Source: Onchidella celtica (taxonomy: Eukaryota; Mollusca; Gastropoda; Systellommatophora; Onchidiidae). Taken from it: DNA of 64,000 bases. The notes under the pieces were generated by a model, which made no database searches, was not told where the DNA came from, and saw only the letters and a list, made by a program, of their open reading frames with translations. The DNA lies in contig OZ007569.1 of assembly GCA_963931925.1 (NCBI GenBank), forward strand, positions 63,487,546 through 63,551,545. Reading direction: 5' to 3'. A program made the translations under genes and the position numbers. Positions 37,601 through 49,600 of the stretch are shown in pieces (the first letter of the stretch is position 1; the number at the start of each line of letters is the position of its first letter).

Positions 37601-40600
37601 TTACAAGGGAAATAATCCAATTAATGGTGCTCGGCCAAGTGTCCATAAACTACTATGAGTGGCCGTCCCTCACTCACGCACCAGAGCTACCATGAAAGCA
37701 CATTAAAAATAAAAAGTCGTTCATCCTCTCACATTATATTGACAGTAGTATCAATTAGGCATTCGGAATGTTTTTTTTCCAAAACTTTTGTAACACATGC
37801 ATTTCTTCATATGTAATTTGAATTTACATTCCATCTGACTATTTAGCTCTCTTGAAAACAGATTTCTGAAACAAATATTTGTATTTTGTCCTCAGGTTGT
37901 GTCACCAGACCAGTGTACAGACAGTGAACAAACGCAGTGCTCACTGAATTATGAACAACAGCCATCTCTAGCAGTCAAAATTATGGTAACTGACAATGGT
38001 TTCCCTAGAGAGAGTGCAACATTTGATCTTCAGATTGGTGTTATTGATACAAATGATGCTCCCTATGATATCATACTCAGTAGTAAGTGGGATGCCTGGA
38101 AATCTGTGTTTTTGTGATAATTATTTGATTAATAACATAAGTGTTAATATTTTTCTCAAGTATTTTAGAAGTTTTAAGTAATTAAAAACCCGTAATATTA
38201 TTTTCAAATTTGTCATGTAGAACATAAGGATGACCAATGCTTCAACAAGTCATTCATGACAATTATAGGACTGACCTTGTCATAATATATTTGTTTTTTG
38301 TTCAATTACTTACAATATGAAATGCGTTCATGACTCATTTGTTATTTCTTTTATAAGACGTATATATTGTTTTTTTCATTGAGGTATATTTTTTATGTGC
38401 AACTGATATCCACTCTGCATTCCTCTGTGCCTTTATTATCATCATCATCATCATCGCCCTTTCACCCTACTCTACAGGGTATAGGCCACGAATGACAGCC
38501 TTCCATTTGTCTCTGTCCTGGGCGATCCTTGACAACTCATTCCATGTGTAGCCACCCCTCTTCATATCCTCCTCCATGCCTCTCCTCCATGTTGTTCGTG
38601 GCCTGCCCCTCTTCCTGTTTCCCTGTGGGTTCCAAAGCAGTGACTTTCTTACTGTGCTATCCTGGGGCTTCCGTAGTGTGTGACCCAGCCATCGCCATCT
38701 GTGCAGTCCTATTTTGCTGGAGATGTTTCTCTGCTTTGTCCTTTCCCAGAGGTCCTTATTTCGAATAATATCCGGCCATCTTATCCTCAGAAGTCTCCTC
38801 AGACATGTATTGACGAAGGATTGTTTTGTGTGACTCCACAGGAAGTGTCCGTTATTTCTCCTTCCCAGTAGTTCCCCTTGTCCCTCCTGGCCAGGAGTTG
38901 CCAGGTTGTTGACCCCCAGTTTGTGGCCAAATAAAAACTATTCACATTATGCAACATCTCCCCCCCAAAGATGGGCCATCCTCACCCAATTCATCCACAT
39001 GAATCAACAATCTCATTTACATCAATTCACTCAAAAGTAAAGTTCAGTGACCTTCTTGGCACACGAAATATAGTTACTAAGTGTCTTTTCCTCGACACAC
39101 ACGAAAAGAAAAACTTGCTATAGGACGATTACTGCACTGTCCTGGTGAGTCGTCCGTTTACAGTTATGGAAAATTAAATTATAGGTCAAGCCTCTGTGGC
39201 GGCTTGATGACTCTCCCATATCTACTTGTTTGGGAGGTACTAATAGGTCGAGGACTCGACTGTTGTACAGGTGGTGGCTCGTTTTGAACAACAGGGGAGC
39301 TTTGATCGTTTGTGTCGCCTCGAGGTGATCGTTCTGGTGGTTGTTCCTGTTGAGGTGGTGTGGACACGAGGAACCTCCTGTTTCTTCTCACTGGGGTGTT
39401 GCTGTTGTCTGGACATACAACGTACGATCTGGGGCTGTGGTGTTGTTGGACTACACGGGCATTGCGTCCCATGTCTTTAATGTAGACTCTCTCACCTGGA
39501 GTAAGGTCAGGTTGAGATCTGACGAGATGACGATTGTTGTACTGTCTGCACTGGTATTCTCTATACTTCTTCTCCCTTTCTTCGAGAAGTCGCTGACTTG
39601 GGCCGTGAGGGACAAGTTTTTTCTGTGTGATGGGTAATTTAGTCTGGAGTTTCCTACCCATTAGCAGTTCGCTAGGTGAATATCCATTCTGCAGAGGTGT
39701 AGCTCTGTAGTTGAGAAGTGCAGTGTAAGGGTCATCTGCTTTTTTCAGAAGGTTTTTGAGAGTCTGAATTGCTCGTTCTATCATTCCGTTGCTCTGAGGA
39801 TACCTTGGTGAGCTAGTAATGTGAGTGAAACCATAATCTTTGGCAAATTTCTTGAACTGTGAACTGGCAAATTGAGGACCATTGTCGGACATCATGACAT
39901 CAGGAATTCCATGGGTTGCTACGATTGATTTAAGCTTGTTGATCAAGGTCGATCAGGAAAAGAAGATGAAAGAAGTGGCTCTTTAACATCTGGGCGTAAC
40001 TTCTGGATCTGACTTCTGGTGGGTTATGATTTCCATGATTCTCTGAGGGGTTGCTGGAAGGGAGTCGAATGCCTGTTCTTCCATAGCGTTCACTTCTTCA
40101 CAGAAAGAGATGTCAGCCTCAGTAGGTTTACTCGAAGGAGCTCGGGAAAGAGTGTCTGCCACGATCTGGTGTTTTCCTGAAACATGCACAACCTCGGGAG
40201 AGTAGCGTGCAAGACGAAGACGGAATCGCTGTATCCGAGGCGGCAACTTTGCAAGTTCTTTAGACATGAGGAGGGTCACAAGAGGTTTGCGGTCAGTTTC
40301 TATGACGTATTGAAGGCCTTGGACGTACTCGCTAAGCCTCTCTGATGCCCATGTAGCTGCCAAGGCTTCTTTCTCAATGACCGCGTATCGCTGTTCTGTG
40401 TCAGTCAACGTGCGGGAAATGTAGCTGACCGGCTTCCGCGAACCGTCTGGTTGGATTTGAATCAAAACTGCCCCAATCCCATTGTTGGATGCATCTGCCG
40501 CAATTATAGTCTTTAGATTTGGCGAGTAATGGGCAAGAACAGGTGATGATGTTAGCCGTGTCTTAATGGCGTTGAAACATTCCTCCTGTGGGTGGTCCCA

Positions 40601-43600
40601 TATCCACTGACTCTCTTTTTTGAGTAGGAGACGAAGGGGGTCTGTTAATGAAGCCAGTCGTGGTGAGAACTTTGCCATCTGATTTACCATGCCCAAAAAT
40701 CGCTGTAGCTCAGTGATAGTTTGTGGCTGTGGAAAGTTGATGATGGCCTTGACTTTGTCGGGATCCACGTGGATGCCGGATGAATTGATGACATGACCAA
40801 GAAATTTCAAAGATATCTGAGAAAAGGCACATTTCTCATTGAGTGTGAGACCTGCGTCTTGTAAACGCTGCATGACCTGTCTCACGCGCTTGTCATGTGT
40901 GGCCTTGTCTGGAGCGTGAATGATGATATCGTCAATGTGGCACATAGCTCCCTCTTGGCCTCGTAGAATCTTAGTCATTGTATGCTGGAAAACTTCTGAT
41001 GCTGAGGAAATGCCGAAGGGCAGGCGGTTCATGCAAAATCTTTCAAACGGTGTTAAGAAAGTTGTGTACTTGCGTGAATGTGGATTCTTTTTTGTGGGAA
41101 GATTGTACCTCCGATGGTCAGTCTGTTCATAGAACACAGGTTTGCAAATCTCTCGCCGTTGTCATTCATTTCTCCCAGTCCATGCTTTCCCATAATTTCT
41201 TCATAGCCTGTGTTGTCAGCTCCAACCTTTGCATTGGCATCTCCCATAATGATGTTGACGTCTTTAGTGGGCAAGCCATCAATTACTACTTGTAACCGGT
41301 TGTAGAAATCATCTTTGTCCTCCTCCTTTGCATCATTTGTAGGGGCATAAATCTGAACAATGTTGATGTTTATCCTCTTGTTTCTGGTTGAAAATGAGGC
41401 CATGATAATCCTTGGTCCATGCGCTTCCCATCCCCGGTATGTTTTCCATGCCTGTTTGCTTATTATTATGGAAACTCCCTCAGTATGGGGTTCTTGATCT
41501 CTTCCTGAATAGAGGATTCTTTCGCCTGTTTGAAGACGTTTCTGTCCAGACTGTATCCAGTGGGATTCGCTGATTCCCAGTATGTGCAGCTTGTACCGTT
41601 GCATTTCCTTCACGATTTGGGCACACTTACCTGCCTCTTACATGGTGCGGACATTCCACGACGCAATCCGGAGAGGTTTGTTTGATGAAGGAGGTCTCAG
41701 GCCAGTGGATTCCTCTCGGCTTTGTCCCCTGGCCATCATACGTTCTGTGCCAGAAGCTCCATCATCTCCCAAGGTGTTTGGTTCGCTAGTCGTACGTGTT
41801 TCTGTAACAGCTGTGTTTTTAGAGGGTGGAGTTGTTAGCCCCACGCCAAACCCCCAACCTGGAGGACCAGGTGGCTCTGTTTCAGGAGCCACTACCTATA
41901 TCACCATTTAGTCGCCTTATACGACACGCTAGCATCACGTCAGTCCTATTCTTCTCAATGCCGGGAGCTGCACGGCTATTTATTATCATGTTCACCCACA
42001 AAAGTCCACGAAGAGGAAAGATAGTATATATTAATGATAAGAACGATGATAATACACAGCATTTATATAGGGCTCCATCTCATGAATAACCAGACTTTAA
42101 GTGCTGTAAAGCATTTATTTCAAACCTATTGAGTTCACATCATAGAATTCAAATGAAAGATGGATAAACTAGTTATAAATTACACTCATCCAAAACATGC
42201 TGCTTATAGGTTGTTCCTGCTTTCAGACAATGAAGTTGAAGAACTTGCTTCAGCTGGTACTGCCATTGGAGAATTATCTGTTAGTGATGAAGACAGTTTG
42301 CAGACTCACACTTTCACTCTCACTGAAGATGGCGGTAATGCATTCAGAGTGGACAATGGTCGTACTCTAGTCAAAACAACTGGTGACCGCCTGGACATCA
42401 GCAAAGTGTATTCAGTTACTGTTGTGGCAACGGACAGTGGTGGTCCTCCAAAATCTGTAAGTGGTATACCTGCACACAGGCAAACTACATTTGATAGCAT
42501 ATTTACATCTTATGAATTTCTTAATGAAATGATGCAGGTTAATATAAAACTACTTGATTGTAATCCTTTTCGCAGTAAGATGAACAGCACTGTGTACAAA
42601 ACAAGACAGATGAACTGAATTAATGAATGACAGAGAAACGTATTTATCATGAATGAAAATATTATCAGGGAAGATAATCAGGAGAACACAGGCATCAAAA
42701 TACTTCTTTGGAAGTGAGTACAACTCAAAGAACATCCAATATAATATGGAAAGGTAGAAATAATGCTGCTACATACTATATAAGGTTACTGTATAAAGCC
42801 TTTGAATAGGGAATTTGAATACTTTGACTGATCTAGTGAAACAAAGTGCATCAAATATCTTTTTTTCTCAGACTGAAAGAACTTTTTATATCAGCATTGC
42901 CGGGGTGAGTGAGGCCCCTCAAAATCTTCAACTGAAAGCCAAAGGTTCAGCTGTGCAGGTGGACAGTGCTATTATCAGTGTGCCAGAGAACTGTCCAGTG
43001 AACGACGAGATAGCAACGATAACAGCAGAGGACAGTGATGTGGACAACACAATTTCTTTCTCTTTACTGGTGGATGAGGATGGTCAGTTTCAAGTGGCTG
43101 AGAATGTGGAGTGTAATCAGCAGGTCAGGGGAATTTCATTTTGTATGATACAAAATCTCAAGAATCTTATCAATACTGAGGTCAGAAAACATTTGGTTAA
43201 TTTGGGTATCAAGAGAATAATCCAATTGACATATGAGATTTACACACACAAAAATAGCTAGAACCAGCCATTTTTTACATTCTTCTAATTTCAGCAAAAG
43301 TTTTTAGTTTGTTAAGACAAATGTGAACAACAGGAAAAGATAGTAAAGTAGAGGTTCATTGATTTGTTTGCTTTCAGCATGATTTGATGTTAGCATACAG
43401 TGAACATTGTTTTATGAAGCTGATGCCTCAAATTTTACAGAAGGTATAACAGCCATGAATAATATTTTCTCATTTTTTTTATTCTCTTGTTATTCAGAGT
43501 TTAGTGTCTGTTTACCATGTCCATTTAAGGCACTATGAATGCAGCAGTCATAAGAAATGGTTGAATAAAAAGACACTTTTCTTTTTCTTTTTTCTTATCC

Positions 43601-46600
43601 CCAGGGTGGAAAAGTTGTATGTTCCACCAGTTTGTTGCTGGCAAAACCCTTGGATTTTGAGATGAAAGATAAATGCACAATAATTTCTGTGGCAGTTGAT
43701 TCGGACGACCAGCAGGCATCAAAGACAGTAGAAATTCAAATCTCTGATGTTGCAGAGGCACCAACTGTGAGCTGATTTTTACCGCTTATAAAGATATATA
43801 TAGTGAAATTAATGAAAACCAAACTTCTACCATGGTGTATAATAACTGATAACTGCTCTAATCTGTGTCACAATAGTATGCTTACTTTTCATAGTTAACA
43901 CAAGGCTATTATCGCTCAGGGACTTTACTGTTAGTGTGGGTCATCTATTATTGTCAGGTTTTTGTGGGGTTCCTCTATACAATATTTATGTCACAGTCTG
44001 TTGCCAACTGTGTTGGTTTTCATAACCATTGAGCCGAGCATGATGCTGGAAGAGAATGTTCATTTCGTGTTCCTAGAAAATGTGAAGCAGTTTTGATGAT
44101 TCAGTCAGTGATGTTGTTCTTTTTTGAAGCAGCTCCATGAGGCAGAGAAAATGTATTCTTTCCCTCATATGACCTTTGGTAGTCCTTGAAAAAAGAGATA
44201 GTGATTAGTATCTGTGAAGAAGAGTCTGTGATTATTTTTTTTTAACCTTTGATCTTTTTCGAAAGTTGTCTTACACTTGCATAATAAATAGGAATGTAAT
44301 AGGGAAAAACTTTGAAAATTAACATAATTTCTTAGCAGTTTAGGAGCAGCAGGAAGAATAGCAAAAGTTATTATATTCTGGTCTTTCAACAGGATATTGT
44401 ATTCAGCAAACCATCACTGTCAATTGCTGAAAACAGCTATGGCACTTTTATAGGCAGATTTACTGCTGTTGACCCGGACATAAAAGATTCACATTCCTAC
44501 ATCCTGTCAGAGAATCCAGATGGAGTTTTTGTCTTGTCATCAACAGGACAATTGTCAGTCACCCCAGGTACATCTAAATCTTAATGTTAGGATTGAAAAT
44601 ATACTATTTTATTGGAGTTGAGAGCTGTCCAACACCCAGGAAAATCTGCGAATTTTGGTCAGTTCATAATGTTTTGGTTAGTATGACAGTATGTCATTCA
44701 TATTCAGAACTGAATTAAAAAAATATGTATTAAAAAAGAATTCATAATGTTGTTAATAAAGGACATTGATAAAAGGGTTGTCAAATGGACATGACAGACA
44801 AGAGAAAGTGTCATGAATTCCCTAACCATAAAAAAGATATGGCGCAAGGGTCACATTAATTTCCCCATCCAGATGTTAAGGGTTATGTCTACGTCTCAAT
44901 TTTTTGTATCTCATCAGCAAAACAGGCCATTTTGCACTTCTTAAATAATGATCATTAATGCAAAGAGCAACAGACAGGTTCCAGTTATTTTCTTTGTGAA
45001 GTGTAAAGATTTTGTGAACAGGAGATAAACATTTTGAACTGAATGATTGAAGATAATATTTTTCTTAAATTTGTCAAGTGATGTATTTTTATGTTTTGCT
45101 TTTCTTTGCAGATGCAGTCATTGATTATGAAAGCAAAAGCACATTTGAGATTACAGTTGTGATTGCAGATTCTGCCCAGCATTCTTTTTCCAAGACATTC
45201 AGTGGGAATGTAGTGAATGTCAATGAAAAGCCCTCTAATGTAACATTGAGCAGTCATAAAGTAAGTGTAACTTTTCAGCTAATGTATTTTGCTATTAGGA
45301 AATGTTAATCCGCACGTTGAGAAATGAAACAGAGGAATGGGAGCTACTGTTAAAGATACACAACAACACTATCTTATTAGAAAAAAAAATTGCGGTGGGA
45401 GTAATTCATTGTGGTGTAATTTTAGCTATTTTTTGTTTAATGCTTCAGCTGAATGAACAGTTTCAAAAATTACAAAATTAATTTTCTTAGGTGTCAAATA
45501 ATTTAACCTACATCTAATCATTTTTTTTATTGACCTGTTGTATTTATTCAAGTTTCAGGCAATTATTAAAAAAAATGTTATAAAAATATAAAATGCAATG
45601 ATCTCTTTGTGCTTCCTTTGATAAGCGCACTGCATTGGTAGACTGTATTTAACGAGCATGCAGGTGGTGTATAGTGCCCTGCCATACATGGGTTCTTACG
45701 CAAGACTGTGGAATATTAGAGAGACTAAAGAGAAGGGTGGGAGCACCGGTTTGTTCCTGGTAGTGCCGGGTACTTTTCCCAGTGTTCTTAAAGTGAAATG
45801 ATCCTGTACGTTACTAATGTGACGAAATTCCGTAGTTCATACATTATATCTGTTATCATGTCAGTAATGAACTAAAAAGATTCAAATTGGAAGTGCCATG
45901 GCATTAAACCTGCCAGCCTTGGAAAAGCAGCCTAAAACAGAGAGCAGTGACATAGTGTCTAGGAAGTGCACTAACATACCTGGAAAAGGCATGCTGCAGA
46001 TGGGTGTAGCCAATCAGAAAGGGGCACTCATCTGTGCATCAGGGATATCCAGTACATGGCTGCTCACAACTCTGCACGTCCATATTGGGAGCCATTTTCA
46101 AATTCACAGACAGCTGTGTCACGAGTGGAGTGAGTGCAATTAAGGGGATTGCTACAGAGCGGGTGTAGAGTAAGAAGGGCTCACAGGAGGCAAGCAAGTT
46201 AAGCGTGCTGTTGTGAGTAGTGGGGGGGTCTGAAGGAGGCGAAAGCGCTGTATAACTATCACTGCAAGTTAGAAGGTCCTACGGAGCGGACCTGTGAATA
46301 AGAGCCCATCGGGCGGACATAAAGGGAGCAGTCGAGAAGACTAGTGAGAGAGTCTTTCCAGTAATGACTGGTACGTAGAACGTTGATTGATTATTATGAT
46401 TGATGTATTATATTATATTCGTCTATTACCATGATGTAAATAAGTATATGTGAGGAATGTGGAAGTCCTTGATATTGGATATAGCAATGTGCGCCATGAG
46501 CGATAGATGAAAGTGAGTTCATGGATTTGTAGCGCGAGTGAGTAGTGTGTACTCCGATGGAGGTGTGTTACCGTAAGATGTGTGGTGAGTGAAAGGTGAA

Positions 46601-49600
46601 CTAGGGTGTGTACGCTTCCTGGATTGTAAGGAGAGGTGGAGTGAATAGAAATGGTAGGGTATTATACCAATGTAATGTTATTCTTGTAGGTGTCGAGGAC
46701 GGGCCGCAGAGCCACCTCGATGAGCACAGGGGATAGGCCAGCATAGGGCCGGAGGCCACACATAGGCCAGAAGTGAGGCTGTCAGTGCAGGACAGTAGAA
46801 GCACATAAAGTCGTGGCAGTCAGGCCACGGACAGGGACGTAGATATGAGCGCGAATGCGATAATGCACTATTGCCATGTTGAGGGGAGAATGTACTATTG
46901 AAATGATGTGTTAGTGCCCTGCTGAGGTGCTAGGGGAATGCTAAGGTGTATGACAATAGGAAGGTGATATTGAGAGACTGCGGTGCCAGTGAATTACTAA
47001 TGTGCTATTAAGACCCTGAGGGGAGAGGCTGAGGCCGAAGTGCCTTTAGGAGTAACTACCGGATTGTGGATCCGAGGGAGAGTGTGTGTGAGAATAAGGC
47101 CGTTGTACGGCAGTTGATTTCGATAATATAATGTATGTAATTGCGCTATTATCTGTATAATTATGTTTAATAAATGTGTGAGTCTGATGGATTGTTTTGT
47201 TAAGTGTTAAACTTGTTTGTTCGTGATTGTCGTCCTGTCATAAACTATTACATCTCCCAGTCTGGGATTTGTGACAAGCTGCGCAGCCACATTTTTCTTG
47301 AAATTTGAGAGACCATTGTCAATAAAAAGACCAATTACAGTCTTGTTTGGAGACTTGCATGTATTCTACTTCTTGTATTTTTAAAATTCTTTGTACTTCC
47401 ATGTCCATAACAGATATCTGAAGGCAGCCTAGCAGCAACAGTGATTGGTCAGTTAGTTACGGAAGATCCAGACAACATCAATGTTGATCCCAGTTCAGGC
47501 AATAGACAAACCTTTGAGTACAAAATATTGGACGGTGCATCAGGAAGATTTGAATTGGATCAGTCAAATCTGAGGGTAAGGTCATTTCATGGATTAAAAA
47601 CTTTTTAGGTGATGAAAATACTTATCCATCCATCCATCCATCTATCCATTCACTTATCTACCCACCCATATATCCATCCACCCATCCATCCATCGTCCAT
47701 CCATCCATCCATCCATCCAACCAACCAATCAACCAACCATCCATCCATCCATCCATCCATCTTTCCATCCCTCCATCCACCCAACCATCCGCTTATCTAC
47801 CCACCCATATACCCATCCACTCATCCATCCATCCATCCATCCATCCAACCATCTGCTTATCTACCTACCCATTTCATATCCATCCACTCATCCATCCATT
47901 CATCATCCATCTATCAATTTCAAGTAAAACATGTTAGAGTTATTTGCTGCAAAGTTTTAAATCATGAAAAGCATGATTTAACAAACATAAAGGTGATGTC
48001 AAGAATCTTCTCTGCCATAGAAAAGGTAAAGGGTTTTGATTTTGTTTCTATATCTGTATTACTTTCTTCATATCTTCAGCTAAGTCTCAAAGGTGCAGAG
48101 TGTTCAGAAATTTGGTGTGGTCTCAACTTTGAATCAGAGCAGTCTCATGAGATTCAGATTCAAGTGGTGGATTCAGGCACACCAAGACTGACTGCTTCCT
48201 TTGCATTGATGATTGAAGTGGTGGATGAAAATGATCCGCCTGTAGTTTCACTGTCAGCTATAACACAGCTGAGAGAAGACATGAAGATTGGAGATGTGGT
48301 AACAGAGTTGTCTGCTACTGATGAGGATTCAGGACAAAGTATTGTGTTTTCAGTTGAAGGAAAAGGTTAGTATGTATTTTCTGTTGCTAATTATGTGAAA
48401 TTACCAAGGTAAAACCATTATTACCCATTTGCCCTTGTGGATTAGAAATAAAATTCCCAAGAATGTCAATATAAAAGGTGTAGCTTAGGTGATGCTCTTT
48501 GTGTGTTAAAAATAATTATATCTTTTGTTTAACTCAAGTTTTTAAATGCTAGAGCTCTTTATTTTGGAAGCAAGTTTTTGTTATTCTCTCATATATATGT
48601 TTCTTGCCCTTACATGGACTCTGCAAATCTTTCATCAGAATTTTTGTTGCAAAAAAAGTAAAATATAACACTAATTGATGTCATATTTCTCTTCACAGAC
48701 TCCGACAAATTTAAAATAGAAGGCAACAGACTCATATTAGCAAGTTTACTAGATTTTGAAGACAAACCTGCTGTATCTGTTGACATTGTGGTCACTGATG
48801 ATGGGTCCCCTCCAAAGTCTGTGAGTATAAACTTATATATGTTACAATATTTAATTGTTCACATATAGCATAATCATAATGAAATGAAGTAAACTGAAGC
48901 AATTCATAGGGATGATGAAAGGTAATTATCACTCAGAAGCAAGCACACACTTAATTGTGTTAAGAATCCATATGGAAAAAAAGGCTTTCACTGGTTATAA
49001 CTTCATGTTACAGAAAGTTCAAAATTGGATGATGGTATGTGCAGTGTCTGTCTTGTTATCCTTAATAATTTCATCAACTGAAAAATTCATGGATATTTTG
49101 AAATCGTATATTATAGGGAAGTGCCACCTTTGAGTTTGAAGTTCTCAATGTTGATGAAGCTCCATCATCTGTCACACTGAAGAGTGTGAGGGGTAGTCAG
49201 TCTCCAAGTTTTGAAGTCAACCAACCTGTCATTGGAGAACACACCAAATTAGGGGCTCTTATTGGTCAGCTTGTGATAATAGATCCCGATAATGATGAGG
49301 ATATTACTGTGGTTATTTCTGGCAATGCCTTGAAAGCAGAAAATCCAGGATGCTTGACCTTGACAAAGGTTTGTCCATTTGTAATGTAATCTTTTTTCTT
49401 TTATCAAGTAATTTTTGAATATTTTCAGCAACCTGGGAAGGACGCAATAATATTTTGGGAGAACTGTAATATGTAAAACTGACTGGCAGTGTCCATGCCT
49501 TACTGATAATTTGTTCTGGATACTGTCTGTAGGAACTTGTACACTTCAACACATAATTTGCAATGTCAGAAAACTAACGTAAGGAAACTCATTCACTTTA

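Larger units (their letters stand above)
31647..37733 (-). mobile_element. Same LTR retroelement family, long-LTR copy carrying an intron in each LTR
   Basis: Two LTRs of 2491 bp flank a 1105-bp internal region. The target duplication TTAT lies at 31643-31646 and 37734-37737. Read on the minus strand, the LTR starts TGTGAGAGG and ends CCAACA as in the short copy. The shared LTR parts align almost base for base apart from small differences in the T-rich part. I saw one clear difference between its two LTRs (GTTAGTGAGCC near 32920 and GTTAGCGAGCC near 36515). The polypurine tract is the same as in the short copy; the PBS is single and partly degenerate (TGGTTTCAAGAAGTGGGA). It lies in intron 28, antisense to the host gene. 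Confidence 0.9.
38443..41978 (-). mobile_element. RTE-like LINE whose RT region is replaced by a gypsy fragment
   Basis: On the minus strand it runs LINE 5' UTR and endonuclease (41978 to about 41083), gypsy RT-RNase H-integrase fragment (about 41078 to 38880), then LINE C-terminal end and 3' tail (about 38870 to 38443). The 3' end is a (GAT)n run. TTTATTATCAT occurs at 38432-38442 and again at 41979-41989, a candidate 11-bp target duplication enclosing the whole composite. The clade assignment to RTE-like rests on memory of the endonuclease style and the simple-repeat tail, and is tentative. Confidence 0.75.

Noticed and set aside
38443..41978. A functional autonomous retrotransposon in intron 29
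   Set aside because: The RT is N-terminally cut, the integrase lacks HHCC and the first catalytic aspartate, and the LINE endonuclease has a premature stop.
47609..48079. Long frame with [13 protein letters not shown] text running into exon 36
   Set aside because: It is the CCAT microsatellite in intron 35 read in frame; exon 36 has its own good acceptor at 48079/48080 and the phase fits exon 35.
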